Assembly: GCA_963788975.1 (NCBI GenBank) | Contig: CAWBIJ010000003.1 | Location: forward strand, 157,233-221,232 | Length of the DNA stretch: 64,000 nucleotides | Source of the DNA: VRUE01 sp963788975 | GTDB lineage: Bacteria; Actinomycetota; Thermoleophilia; Solirubrobacterales; 70-9 | Direction: 5' to 3' | Part shown: positions 1 through 8,461 of the stretch, one piece after another | How the letters are laid out: every line of letters starts with the position of its first letter | Numbering within the stretch: position 1 is the stretch's first letter | The notes under the pieces: generated by a model | The model's database searches: none | Seen by the model: only the letters and a program-made list of their open reading frames with translations | What the model was told of the DNA's origin: nothing | Made by a program: the position numbers and the translations under genes

Positions 1-1
1 C

Positions 2-1795
2 GCGGTGCAGGCCGATGGCGATCCCGCGCCGGTACTAGCCAGCCGCGAGATGCCGGGTGCGCGCTGGTTCCCGAACACCAGCCTCAACTACGCCGAGCAC
101 GTCTTCGCCGGTAAGGACGACGCGGAGACGGCGATCCTGCACGCCTCCGAGCTGCGTGAGCTGTCCGAGCTGAGCTGGGGCGAGCTGCGCGCCCAGGTCG
201 CCGCCGTGGCCGCCGGCCTGCGGGAGTTCGGGGTCGAGCGCGGCGACCGGGTCGTCGCCTACCTCCCCAACATCCCCGAGGCGATCGTCGCCTTTCTCGC
301 CAGCGCCAGCATCGGCGCAGTCTGGTCGAGCTGCTCGCCCGACTTCGGCCCGGCCAGCGTCGTCGACCGCTTCGCCCAGATCGAGCCCAAGGTGCTGTTC
401 GCGGTCGACGGCTACCGCTACGGCGGCAAGGACTTCGACCGCCGCGAGACGCTCGCCCGGCTGCAGGCCGAGATGCCGAGCCTCGAACGCACCGTCGTCC
501 TCCCCTGCCTCGACCCCGATCCCGACCTCTCCCTCCTGCGCAACGCGATCCGCTGGGAGGAGCTGCTCGCCTCCGGCGAGGGCGCCGAGCTGAGCTTCGA
601 GCGCGTCCCCTTCGACCATCCGCTCTGGGTCCTCTACTCCTCCGGCACGACCGGTCTGCCGAAGGCGATCGTCCAGGGCCAGGGCGGCATCCTGCTCGAG
701 CACCTGAAGAAGCTCCACCTCCACGTCGACGCCCACCCCGGCGACCGCCTCTTCTGGTTCACGACGACCGGCTGGATGATGTGGAACTTCCTCGTCTCCG
801 GGCTGCTGACCCGGGCCGCGATCGTCCTCTACGACGGCAGCCCCGGCCACCCCGACATGGGCGTGCTCTGGGACCTCGCCGAGCGCGCCGGGGTCACGAT
901 GTTCGGCACCAGCGCCTCCTACATAGCCGCCTGCATGAAGGACGGCGTCGAGCCGGGCGCCGGGCGCGACCTCAGCCGTCTGAAGGCGGTCGGCTCGACC
1001 GGCTCCCCCCTCTCGCCCGAGGGCTTCGACTGGGTCTACGAGCACGTCGGGGACGAGACCTGGCTCTTCTCGACCAGCGGCGGCACCGACCTCTGCACCG
1101 CCTTCGTCGGCGGCGTCTCGCTGCTCCCCGTCTACCGCGGCGAGCTGCAGGGCCGCGCCCTCGGCGCCGCGGTCGAGGCCTGGGACGAAGAGGGCAACCC
1201 GGTCGTCGACGAGGTCGGCGAGCTGGTCGTCACCGAGCCGATGCCCTCGATGCCGGTCTTCTTCTGGGGCGACCCCGACGGCAGCCGCTACCGGGCCAGC
1301 TACTTCGAGCACTACCCCGGCGCCTGGCGCCACGGCGACTGGATCGAGATCACCTCGCGCGGCACCGCTGTCATCTACGGCCGCTCCGACTCGACCATCA
1401 ACCGCTCCGGCATCCGCATGGGGACCAGCGAGATCTACCGCGCCGTGCTCGACCTCGACGCGGTGCTCGACGCGCTCGTCGTCGACGTCCCCCGCCCCGG
1501 CACCGAGGGCTGGATGCCGCTCTTCGTCGTCCTGCGCGAGGGCGCAGAGCTCGACGACGGGCTGCGCAAGGAGATCGCCCGCCGCGTGCGCGAGCGCTGC
1601 TCCCCGCGCCACGTCCCCGACGAGGTCTTCCAGATCGCCGAGGTGCCGCGCACGCTCAGCGGCAAGGTGCTGGAGGTGCCGGTGAAGCGGATCCTGATGG
1701 GCACCCCGCCGGAGAAGGCGGCCAGCCGCGACTCGCTCGCCAACCCGGAAGCCCTGGACTACTTCGTCGCCCTGGCCGCCTCCCTCAACGCTTGA
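2..1795 (+). CDS. acetoacetate-CoA ligase (5' end outside window)
   Basis: This enzyme activates acetoacetate to acetoacetyl-CoA with ATP in the cytosol. The reading frame is open from the window edge. The first possible start is a GTG at 5, but the family is usually about 650 residues and the N-terminal cap seems missing, so the true start is probably upstream. Visible motifs are the adenylate-forming P-loop YSSGTTGLPK (about residue 212 counted from position 5), the segment STSGGTDLC, and a C-terminal SGKVLEVPVKRIL whose lysine matches the catalytic A10 lysine. It converges on the carboxylase gene across a perfect palindrome. With HMG-CoA lyase nearby, a role in ketone-body or leucine carbon use is likely. 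The class is secure; acetoacetate specificity comes from overall resemblance. Confidence 0.88.
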   Translation, partial: AVQADGDPAPVLASREMPGARWFPNTSLNYAEHVFAGKDDAETAILHASELRELSELSWGELRAQVAAVAAGLREFGVERGDRVVAYLPNIPEAIVAFLASASIGAVWSSCSPDFGPASVVDRFAQIEPKVLFAVDGYRYGGKDFDRRETLARLQAEMPSLERTVVLPCLDPDPDLSLLRNAIRWEELLASGEGAELSFERVPFDHPLWVLYSSGTTGLPKAIVQGQGGILLEHLKKLHLHVDAHPGDRLFWFTTTGWMMWNFLVSGLLTRAAIVLYDGSPGHPDMGVLWDLAERAGVTMFGTSASYIAACMKDGVEPGAGRDLSRLKAVGSTGSPLSPEGFDWVYEHVGDETWLFSTSGGTDLCTAFVGGVSLLPVYRGELQGRALGAAVEAWDEEGNPVVDEVGELVVTEPMPSMPVFFWGDPDGSRYRASYFEHYPGAWRHGDWIEITSRGTAVIYGRSDSTINRSGIRMGTSEIYRAVLDLDAVLDALVVDVPRPGTEGWMPLFVVLREGAELDDGLRKEIARRVRERCSPRHVPDEVFQIAEVPRTLSGKVLEVPVKRILMGTPPEKAASRDSLANPEALDYFVALAASLNA

Positions 1796-1799
1796 GGGG

Positions 1800-1847
1800 A
1801 CGTGCCGGGAGTTAGCCGCCCATATGGGCGGCTAACTCCCGGCACGT
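1800..1847. terminator. 48-bp perfect palindrome between convergent genes
   Basis: Two 24-bp arms are exact reverse complements with no spacer (centre between 1823 and 1824). The palindrome starts 5 nt after the ligase stop and abuts the stop of the opposing carboxylase gene. Position and symmetry suit a bidirectional transcription terminator, but there is no T-run, so it may act by another route or be a small palindromic repeat element. Confidence 0.65.
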
Positions 1848-3368
1848 CTAGGCCGGCGTGATCGGGTTGCGGCGCTCGGCGAAGGAGCGGTCCTTGCTCG
1901 CCGCCAGGGCGAAGCGACGGATCAGCTCGGCGCGCAGGTCCTCGGGCTGGACGACCGCGTCGACCACCAGCTCCGAGGCGAGGTGGAGGAGGTCGATGTC
2001 CTCGGCGTACTCCTCGCGCTTGGCGGCGACGAAGGCCTCGCGCTCGGCCTCGTCCTCGATCGCCTGGATCTGGTTGTAGAAGACGGCGTTGATCGCCGCC
2101 TGCGGGCCCATCACCGCGATCGAGGCGCTGGGCAGGGCGATGCAGCAGTCCGGCTCGAAGGCCGGCCCCGCCATCGCGTAGAGGCCAGCGCCGTAGGCCT
2201 TGCGCACGACCACCGAGAGCTTCGGCACCGTCGCTTCGGAGACGGCGCTGATCATCTTCGCGCCGTGACGGATGATCCCCTGGCGCTCGACCGCGGTGCC
2301 GATCATGAAGCCGGGCACGTCGGCGAGGAAGAGCAGCGGCACGTTGAAGGCGTTGCAGGTCTGGATGAAGCGGGCCGCCTTGTCGGCCGAGTCGACGAAG
2401 AGCACGCCGCCCTTCTGCCGCGGCTGGTTGGCGACGACGCCGACGACGCGGCCTTCGAGGCGGCCGTAGCCGACGATCAGCTCCTTCGCCCAGCGCTTGT
2501 GCACTTCGAGGAAGGAGTCGGCATCGAGCAGGACGTCGAGCACCTCGCCCATGTCGAAGGGCTGGTTCTCGTCGGCGGGGACGATCTCGGCGATCGCCGC
2601 GGACGAGCTCGGCTCCGCCGGGGGAGCGACGGGCGGCTCCTCGCGCCAGTTGCCCGGCATGAAGGAGAGGTAGCGCTTGGCGAGGTCAATCGCCTCCTCG
2701 TCGCTCTTGACCAGGAAGTGGCCACAGCCGGAGACGCCGGTGTGCATCTTCGCCCCGCCCATCTCCTCCAGCGTCACCTTCTCGCCGATCACCATCTCCG
2801 CCATCCGCGGCGAGCCCAGGTACATCGAGGAGTTGCCCTCACGCATGATCACCACGTCGCAGAAGGCCGGGATGTAGGCGCCACCGGCCGCGCTCGGCCC
2901 GAACAGCAGGCAGACCTGCGGCACCTGGCCGGAGAGCCGCACCTCGTTGTGGAAGATCCGCCCGGCGCCGCGCCGGCCGGGGAACATCTGCACCTGGTCG
3001 GTGATCCGTGCTCCGGCCGAGTCGACCAGGTAGACCATCGGCACCTGCAGGCTCAGCGCCCGTTCCTGGACGCGGAGGATCTTCTCCACCGTCTTCGGGC
3101 CCCAGGACCCCGCCTTCACGGTCGGGTCGTTGGCCATCAAGGCGACGGCGCGGCCGTCGATCCTGGCCAGTCCGGTGAGCACGCCGTCGGCGCCGAGCCC
3201 CTCCTGCTCCCAGTTGGCCAGCAGCCCCTCCTCGGCGAAGGAGCCGGCGTCGACCAGCCGTTCAACCCGCTCGCGCACCGGCAGCTTGCCCTGCTCGGCA
3301 GTCTTCTCGTGGTGGCGCTGCGGGCCGCCAGAGAGGGCGGCCTCGAGGGCGGGTCGGATATCGGTCAC
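1848..3368 (-). CDS. acyl-CoA carboxylase, carboxyltransferase (beta) subunit
   Basis: A 506-residue carboxyltransferase with a GTG start. The family moves CO2 from carboxybiotin to an acyl-CoA such as propionyl-, acetyl- or methylcrotonyl-CoA. It has two crotonase-fold halves (about 1-250 and 260-506). Glycine-rich oxyanion motifs are visible (FGPSAAGGAYIPA in the first half, GAGLYAMAGPAFEP in the second), and length fits the family. The gene is followed by an NTF2-like protein and HMG-CoA lyase on the same strand, so a methylcrotonyl-CoA role in leucine degradation is attractive. No biotin carboxylase/BCCP alpha subunit is present here, so the substrate cannot be fixed from context. Confidence 0.88.
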   Translation of the reverse strand: MTDIRPALEAALSGGPQRHHEKTAEQGKLPVRERVERLVDAGSFAEEGLLANWEQEGLGADGVLTGLARIDGRAVALMANDPTVKAGSWGPKTVEKILRVQERALSLQVPMVYLVDSAGARITDQVQMFPGRRGAGRIFHNEVRLSGQVPQVCLLFGPSAAGGAYIPAFCDVVIMREGNSSMYLGSPRMAEMVIGEKVTLEEMGGAKMHTGVSGCGHFLVKSDEEAIDLAKRYLSFMPGNWREEPPVAPPAEPSSSAAIAEIVPADENQPFDMGEVLDVLLDADSFLEVHKRWAKELIVGYGRLEGRVVGVVANQPRQKGGVLFVDSADKAARFIQTCNAFNVPLLFLADVPGFMIGTAVERQGIIRHGAKMISAVSEATVPKLSVVVRKAYGAGLYAMAGPAFEPDCCIALPSASIAVMGPQAAINAVFYNQIQAIEDEAEREAFVAAKREEYAEDIDLLHLASELVVDAVVQPEDLRAELIRRFALAASKDRSFAERRNPITPA

Positions 3369-3391
3369 AGCGACGGTGAGCCTAGACGGCT

Positions 3392-3769
3392 CTAGCCTGC
3401 GGCGGCTTCGAGCCGACGGCCCATCTCTTCGCCGAGCGCGGTGAGGCCGCTGAGCGGGCGAATCATCACCATCATCTCGGCGATCTTCCCGTCCTCGCCG
3501 AAGCGCAGCACGTCGACCCCGTTGAGCTGCTTCTCGCCGACCCGCGCCTCGAAGACGAGGACGGCGGTGTCGCCGGTCTCGACCTGGTCGACATAGCGGA
3601 AGTCTTCGAAGACCTCCGACACCGCCCCCAGGATCACCCCCAGGGCCTCGAGTCCGGAGTAGGGCTTGAACACGGCCGGGCTGCGGAAGACGACGTCCGG
3701 CGAGAACAGCTCCTCACCCTGCGAGAAGTCCTTGGCTTCGGCGGCTTGCCTGAAGGCGTCGCTCTTCAT
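3392..3769 (-). CDS. SnoaL/NTF2-like small protein
   Basis: A 125-residue protein starting at the ATG MKSDAF. Its sequence has the cone-shaped NTF2-like pattern: an early helix, then FSPDVVFRSPAVFKPYSG, then alternating strands ending in a line equivalent to IAEMMVMIRPL. Such proteins are isomerases, hydrolases or ligand-binding proteins and function cannot be read from sequence. It sits 11 nt downstream of the HMG-CoA lyase gene and upstream of the carboxylase gene on the same strand, so the three are probably co-transcribed. The frame is open further upstream, but that part overlaps the HMG-CoA lyase gene in another frame and is not protein-like. Confidence 0.75.
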   Translation of the reverse strand: MKSDAFRQAAEAKDFSQGEELFSPDVVFRSPAVFKPYSGLEALGVILGAVSEVFEDFRYVDQVETGDTAVLVFEARVGEKQLNGVDVLRFGEDGKIAEMMVMIRPLSGLTALGEEMGRRLEAAAG

Positions 3770-3780
3770 CGCACCCGAGA

Positions 3781-4707
3781 CTACTCCGCCGCCCCGCCCC
3801 ACTCCACCGGTCCGGCGCGCAGCACGTGGGCGCCGAGCGGACGACCGAGCACGTCCTGGGCGGCGCGCGAGGCCTCGATCAGCGCAGGCAGGTCGATCCC
3901 GGTCTCGACCCCCATCTCGTGCAGCATCGAGACCACGTCCTCGGTCGAGACGTTGCCGGTCGAGCCCGGCGGCACCGGGCAGCCGCCCAACTCGCCGAAG
4001 CTCGCCTCGAAGGACTCGATCTCCTGCTCCAGCGCCGCCAGCACGTTGGCCAGCCCCTGCCCGCGCGTGTTGTGGAAGTGCGCGGTCAGCTCGACCCCGC
4101 CGAGCCGCTCGCGGGCAGTGGCGAAGAACTCGCCGACCTGGCGCGGGTTCGCCATCCCGGTGGTGTCGCCGAAGCCGACCTCCTCGCAGCCAGCGGCGGC
4201 GAGCCGCTCGGCGATCTCGAAGACCCGCTCGGGCGGCACCTCGCCCTCGTAGGGGCAACCGAAGGAGACTGAGATCACGCCCTCGCGGCGCAGTCCCGCC
4301 TCGCCGGCGCCGGCGAGGGTGCGCTCCAGTCCGGCCAGCGACTCCTCGATCGAACGGTTGACGTTCTTGCGGTTGTGGGTCTCTGAGGCGGAGAGGAAGA
4401 CGCTGACCTCGTCGAAGCGGTCACGGACCGTCAGCGCCCGCTCCAGCCCCCGCTCGTTGGGGATCAGGACCGAGAAAGCAACCCCGTCGCGCCGCTGCAC
4501 ACCGGCCAGCACCTCCTTGGCGTCGGAGAGCTGTGGGATTACGTCGGCGCGCACGAACGAGGTCACCTCGATCCGCTTCAGCCCGCTGCCCGAGAGCAAG
4601 TCGATCAGCCGCACCTTGTCGGCGGTCGCGATCGTCTCCGGCTCATTCTGGAACCCGTCCCGCGGCCCGACCTCGCGGACCCGCACGCTCTTGGGCAGCT
4701 CGACCAT
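3781..4707 (-). CDS. mvaB: hydroxymethylglutaryl-CoA lyase
   Basis: A 308-residue TIM-barrel lyase of the HMGL-like family. It cleaves 3-hydroxy-3-methylglutaryl-CoA to acetyl-CoA and acetoacetate, the last step of leucine degradation. The N-terminal motif REVGPRDGFQNE (residues 11-22) carries the catalytic Arg-Asp pair. The metal-binding HFHNTRG and the cysteine loop GGCPVPPGSTGN (about residue 245) are present, both slightly varied from the commonest forms. The acetoacetate product would be the substrate of the ligase at the window start. The length is normal and the ATG start lies 23 nt from the end of the frameshifted upstream gene. Confidence 0.9.
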   Translation of the reverse strand: MVELPKSVRVREVGPRDGFQNEPETIATADKVRLIDLLSGSGLKRIEVTSFVRADVIPQLSDAKEVLAGVQRRDGVAFSVLIPNERGLERALTVRDRFDEVSVFLSASETHNRKNVNRSIEESLAGLERTLAGAGEAGLRREGVISVSFGCPYEGEVPPERVFEIAERLAAAGCEEVGFGDTTGMANPRQVGEFFATARERLGGVELTAHFHNTRGQGLANVLAALEQEIESFEASFGELGGCPVPPGSTGNVSTEDVVSMLHEMGVETGIDLPALIEASRAAQDVLGRPLGAHVLRAGPVEWGGAAE

Positions 4708-4730
4708 GAGCGGAAGCTTAGGCGTCCCGC

Positions 4731-5638
4731 TTACGCCTTCAGACGCAGCACGACCGCGAGCAGAGTGGCTCGCACGTAGTTGGGCTCGTAACGCACCTGC
4801 GCATGAGTGAAGCGCAGCGGCGTCAGACCAGCGGCGAGATGCGCCTGGTCACGAAGGCGATCTCTTGCTTGCTGCGCCGGCGTACGGTGGTAGCGCAGCC
4901 CATCGGTCTCGACGACCAGGCCAGGCTCGGGCCGTAGAAGTCGACCTTGAACCCGTTGAGGCTCTGCTGGGTCTGGGGCAGCGGAAGACTCACTCTTTCC
5001 ATCAGCCGCAGGAAGCGACGCTCCAGCTCCGAGTCGGTAAGGCGGAAGGCCCGCTTATCGAGCAGGAGGCGGAGCGGCTTGACGCCGGGCTCACAGCGAT
5101 GCGATTCGAGCTCTCTACGAAGAGTCGGCGGCTCGATCAGGTCGAGCCGATCGGCCTCGTTGACGAGCCGCTCGACCGCACGCGGTGTCAGCGCCGCTGC
5201 AAGATCGATCACGGTTTGCACGAGTCCCGTTACTGGAATCCCCTCCCGACTCGTGACATCGCATTCCGCCAGGGTTGGACGCCGATAAACGCACAGGCCC
5301 GACCGCCGGCGCGGCGACGCCACTCGTACCGAGATCTCGATTCCTCGATGCTCTCGACCGATCCCCCAGAGCGCGGCGGCGCTGCCATGACTCAGCATTG
5401 CGCTGGGTCCGCACGAGAGGACTGCTGCCATCCATTGCCCATGCCGCGTCACCTCCGATCGCCCAACGGCGTAGACGCCATTCGCAATGAGATGCAGCCG
5501 ACCACGTGCCAACCGGTGCTCAATGGCGCGACGACTCAGCCCAAGGTCGAGAAGCTGCTGGCGGGAAACCACGCCGTGCTGATCGCGGACCAAGGCCCAA
5601 ACGCCGTCCCCCTCCGCCGCTCGATCGATCGAACACAC
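4731..5638 (-). pseudogene. AbiEi-like/DUF559 protein, frameshifted
   Basis: The N-terminal 60 residues (VRDQHGVVSRQQLLDLGLSR and following) resemble the winged-helix domain of AbiEi-type proteins. The middle and C-terminus resemble DUF559, a Vsr-like nuclease-fold domain common in actinobacteria. After NGFKVDFYGPSLA, near position 4925, the frame becomes nonsense and stops at 4823. Removing one base's worth of shift restores LVVETDGLRYHRTPAQQ and a full DUF559 end, LAVVLRLKA, stopping at 4731. One C appears missing in a CTGG(C)CTGG context. It is either a true recent pseudogene or a base-calling error. The intact family has no settled function; a defence role is inferred only from the AbiEi-like domain. 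Confidence 0.75.
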
Positions 5639-5702
5639 TCTGGTGTGGTCAATGCATCGAGCGGCGCGAACTCTCCCCCTGCTGGGGCTCGGTGCGCGGA
5701 GG

Positions 5703-6077
5703 CTACGCCGTCGGCGGACCGGCTTGACCGACCACTCGCCGCTCGTGCGTGCCGACGCCGATCGTCCGCTCCCCTTCGGTCACTTCGACGTCGAAGCGGA
5801 GCTTGCGTCCATCGACGACCTCGCGCAGGCTCGCCCGCGTGCGGCAGGTCGCGCCCTCGGCAGCCGCCGCCACGTGCTTGATGCAGACTTCGAAGCCAAC
5901 AGTCGCCTGGCCCTCCGGCAGATGCCCGAAGGCGAGCATCGAGGCGGTGCCCTCCATCATCCCGATCATCCCCGGGGTCGAGAGGACGCCGGTGCCGATC
6001 GTGCCGCCGACGTCTGTCACCAGCGGCGGCGCGACCGTGAACTCGTCGCGGCGCTCGATGCCCGGCTCGAGGCCCAT
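5703..6077 (-). CDS. FlK-like hot-dog thioesterase
   Basis: A 124-residue single hot-dog domain resembling the fluoroacetyl-CoA-thioesterase-like group. It has an N-terminal VAPPLVTDVGGTIGTGVLS, a GMIGMMEGTAS stretch on the central helix, then HLPEGQATVGFEVCIKHVAA. Proteins of this kind hydrolyse or bind acyl-CoA thioesters; true fluoroacetate resistance is rare and not implied. Its ATG overlaps the stop of the upstream SDR gene by one base (TGATG), so the two are almost certainly one transcript. With the neighbouring acyl-CoA genes, a house-cleaning thioesterase is the likely role. Confidence 0.78.
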   Translation of the reverse strand: MGLEPGIERRDEFTVAPPLVTDVGGTIGTGVLSTPGMIGMMEGTASMLAFGHLPEGQATVGFEVCIKHVAAAAEGATCRTRASLREVVDGRKLRFDVEVTEGERTIGVGTHERRVVGQAGPPTA

Positions 6078-6811
6078 CAGACCATCCCGAGGCCGCCGCT
6101 GACGCCGATCGTCTCCCCGGTGACGTAGGCGGCGTCGTCGGAGGCGAGGAAGGCGACCGCGGCCGCGACCTCCTCGGGCTGTCCCAAGCGCTTCATTTGC
6201 GTTGCCGCCTTCATCGTCTCGATCACTTTCTCGCCGATCTCGCCGAACTCCTTGGCCCCCATCAGCAGCGGCGTCTCGATCGGGCCCGGCGCGATCGCAT
6301 TGGCGGTAATCCCGTAGCGGGCGTTCTCACGCGCGATCGCCTTCATAAAGGAGACGACGGCGCCCTTGGTCGCCGAGTAGACGGCCGAGCCCTTCGAGCC
6401 GACCCGCCCCGCCTCTGAGGAGATGGTGACGATCCGGCCGTAGCCGGCCTCCTGCATGCCGGGAAGCGCGGCGTGGGTGCAGTTGAAGACACCTTCCAAG
6501 TTGATCGCCAGCAGGCGCCGCCACTGCTCGGGCTTGGTGTAGGTGAAGAAGCCGAACTCGTCGGTGCCGGCGTTGTTGACGAGGACGTCGAAGGCGCCGG
6601 CGGCCTCGACGGCGGCTCTGGCCGACTCGATATCGGTGACGTCTAGCTCGATCGCGTGGCCGGCAACCTCGCTCGCGACCCGCTCGGCCCCGGGGACGGC
6701 GATGTCGCCGACCCAAACCTCCGCCCCCTCGGCGGCAAGCCGGGCGGCGATCGCGGCGCCGATGCCGCTGGCACCGCCGGTGACCAGCGCTTTCCGTCCC
6801 TCCAGCCTCAT
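6077..6811 (-). CDS. short-chain dehydrogenase/reductase
   Basis: A 244-residue classical SDR of FabG type. It shows the dinucleotide-binding TGGASGIG near the N-terminus, the NNAG motif, a catalytic serine in VTISSEAGR, the YSATK active-site Tyr/Lys pair, and the C-terminal VTGETIGVSGG typical of FabG-like enzymes. An aspartate after the second beta strand (GDIAVPG) favours NAD(H). The start is the ATG of MRLEGRKALV; the open frame upstream is not protein-like. It is divergent from the F420-reductase-like gene with about 7 bp between starts. The substrate is unknown; a 3-hydroxyacyl-CoA or similar is plausible from context. Confidence 0.85.
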   Translation of the reverse strand: MRLEGRKALVTGGASGIGAAIAARLAAEGAEVWVGDIAVPGAERVASEVAGHAIELDVTDIESARAAVEAAGAFDVLVNNAGTDEFGFFTYTKPEQWRRLLAINLEGVFNCTHAALPGMQEAGYGRIVTISSEAGRVGSKGSAVYSATKGAVVSFMKAIARENARYGITANAIAPGPIETPLLMGAKEFGEIGEKVIETMKAATQMKRLGQPEEVAAAVAFLASDDAAYVTGETIGVSGGLGMV

Positions 6812-6818
6812 CGAGGCC

Positions 6819-7532
6819 GTGAGCATAGACTGGCCGGCCTTGGCGGAGCACGAACCGATCCCGATTATCGGTGGCACCGGTGCCCTCGGCGCCGGCCTGG
6901 CGCTGCGCTGGGCGAAGGCGGGGCATCCGATTGCGATCGGCTCCCGTTCGCCGGAGCGGGCCGAGGAAGCGGCCGTCAAGCTGCGCAACGCGGTCCCCGG
7001 CGCCGAGGTCGAGGGGCTGTCGAACGAGGAGGCGGCGACGCGCGCCGAGATCGTCTTCCTCACCGTTCCCTTCCGCGCCCAATCGGAGAACCTCAACAAC
7101 CTGCGTGAGGCGCTGCGGCCGGGTCAGATCCTGGTCGACTGCACGGTGCCGCTTGCAGCCGCGGTGAGCGGCAGGGCGACCCGCTCGCTCGGCGTTTGGC
7201 AGGGATCGGCCGCGCAGCAGGCGCAGGAGATGGTCCCCGACGGGGTCACGGTGGTCGCCGCCCTGCACACGATCGCCGCCCCCACCCTCGCCAACCTGAC
7301 AGCGAAGCTGGACGAGGACGTCCTCGTCTGCGGCGACCGCAAGGCCGACAAGGCGCGGGTGGCGCAGCTGGTCGAGCTAATCGGAGGCCTGCGCGCCGTC
7401 AACGCCGGGCCGCTGGAGATGGCGCGGATCGTCGAGCAGCTGACGCCGCTGCTGATCTCGATCAACTCTCGCTACAAGGCCCACGCCGGGATCAAGCTCA
7501 CCGGGCTGCCCGACGCCGACCACTGGGCATAG
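6819..7532 (+). CDS. npdG: NADPH-dependent F420 reductase (Fno/NpdG-like)
   Basis: A Rossmann-fold protein of about 230 residues with IIGGTGALG at the N-terminus followed by GSRSPERAEE, matching F420H2:NADP oxidoreductases that bind NADP through an SR motif. The central SAAQQAQEMVP and the C-terminal SRYKAHAGIKLTGLPD are also typical. The enzyme moves hydride between NADPH and F420 in the cytosol. It lies 2 nt before cofD and starts the F420 gene string. The start is uncertain: GTG 6819 has GAGG 5 nt upstream, while TTG 6840 gives a length closer to relatives. Neighbourhood and motifs agree. Confidence 0.85.
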   Translation: MSIDWPALAEHEPIPIIGGTGALGAGLALRWAKAGHPIAIGSRSPERAEEAAVKLRNAVPGAEVEGLSNEEAATRAEIVFLTVPFRAQSENLNNLREALRPGQILVDCTVPLAAAVSGRATRSLGVWQGSAAQQAQEMVPDGVTVVAALHTIAAPTLANLTAKLDEDVLVCGDRKADKARVAQLVELIGGLRAVNAGPLEMARIVEQLTPLLISINSRYKAHAGIKLTGLPDADHWA

Positions 7533-7534
7533 CC

Positions 7535-8461
7535 GTGCGGGTCGCCCTGCTCGCCGGGGGAACCGGGGGCGCCAAGCTCGCCGCCGGCATGCAGGAGGAG
7601 ATCGGCGCCGACCTCGCGGTGATCGCCAACACCGGCGACGACGTCGAGGTCCTCGGCGTCCACGTCTCCCCCGATCCCGACCTCTGCACCTACTGGCTCA
7701 GCGGGGAGATCGACGAGGAGCGAGGATGGGGACTCCGCGACGACTCCTTCACCGTCTTCGAGCGCCTGGGGAGGCTCGGCGCGCCGAGCTGGTTCGGCCT
7801 CTCCGACCGCGACCTCGCCGCCTGCCTCTACCGGCGCGAGTTCCTCGAGGAGGGCGGCCGCCTCACCGACGCGCAGGGCCAGATCGCCCGTGCCCTCGGG
7901 GTCGAGGCGCGGGTGCTGCCGATGTGCGAGGCAAAGGTTCGCACCCAGGTGCACACGGCCGCCGGCGCACGCGGCCTGCAGGAGTACCTGATCGTCGACC
8001 GCGGCGAGCCGCAGGTGACGGGCGTCGAGCTGGAGGGGATCGCGGAGGCCGAGCCGACACCGGAGGCGCTCGAGGCGCTGCGCCTGGCCGAGGCGATCGT
8101 GATCGGCCCCTCCAACCCGATCATCAGCATCGGCCCGATCCTCGCCGTGCCGGGAATGCGGGCGGCGATCGCAGAAGCCGAGGCCCCAGTCGTCGCGGTC
8201 AGCCCCTTCGTCGCCGGCGAGGTGGTCAAGGGACCGACCGAGCGTTTCATGCAGGCGATCGGCCGCCCTGCGACCGCGGCGGGCGTGGCGTCGCTCTACA
8301 CGGGACTGATCGACGCGATGGTCGTCGACGAGGACGATCCCGACCCACCCCCCGGCGAGATCCCAACCCTCGCCGCGCCGACTCTGATGGAGGGCGCCGC
8401 CGGCAGGGTCAGGGTGGCGCGCATCGTGCTCGACTACGCCGCTAGCCTCGCCGAAGGTTGA
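7535..8461 (+). CDS. cofD: 2-phospho-L-lactate/PEP transferase (F420 biosynthesis)
   Basis: A 308-residue CofD/FbiA-family enzyme with a GTG start. It begins with VALLAGGTGGAKLA and then IANTGDDVEVLG, the nucleotide and deazaflavin binding region of the family. IGPSNPIISIGPILAVPGM is the second conserved loop. The enzyme transfers a phospholactyl (archaea) or phosphoenolpyruvyl (actinobacteria) group from a GDP-activated donor to Fo. Because the host looks actinobacterial, the PEP form giving dehydro-F420-0 is likelier. It is tightly spaced with npdG (2 nt) and overlaps cofC by 4 nt, so an operon is clear. Confidence 0.93.
   Translation: MRVALLAGGTGGAKLAAGMQEEIGADLAVIANTGDDVEVLGVHVSPDPDLCTYWLSGEIDEERGWGLRDDSFTVFERLGRLGAPSWFGLSDRDLAACLYRREFLEEGGRLTDAQGQIARALGVEARVLPMCEAKVRTQVHTAAGARGLQEYLIVDRGEPQVTGVELEGIAEAEPTPEALEALRLAEAIVIGPSNPIISIGPILAVPGMRAAIAEAEAPVVAVSPFVAGEVVKGPTERFMQAIGRPATAAGVASLYTGLIDAMVVDEDDPDPPPGEIPTLAAPTLMEGAAGRVRVARIVLDYAASLAEG

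Noticed and set aside
35..1612. Long minus-strand open frame opposite the acetoacetate-CoA ligase
   Set aside because: A shadow frame caused by high GC at third positions. It shows no domain, and the plus frame has all motifs of a known enzyme. The same applies to the other long opposite-strand frames in this window.
3770..4258. N-terminal extension of the NTF2-like protein into the HMG-CoA lyase gene
   Set aside because: The open frame there is Arg/Ala/Gly-rich shadow sequence; the ATG at 3769 gives a normal-length family member.
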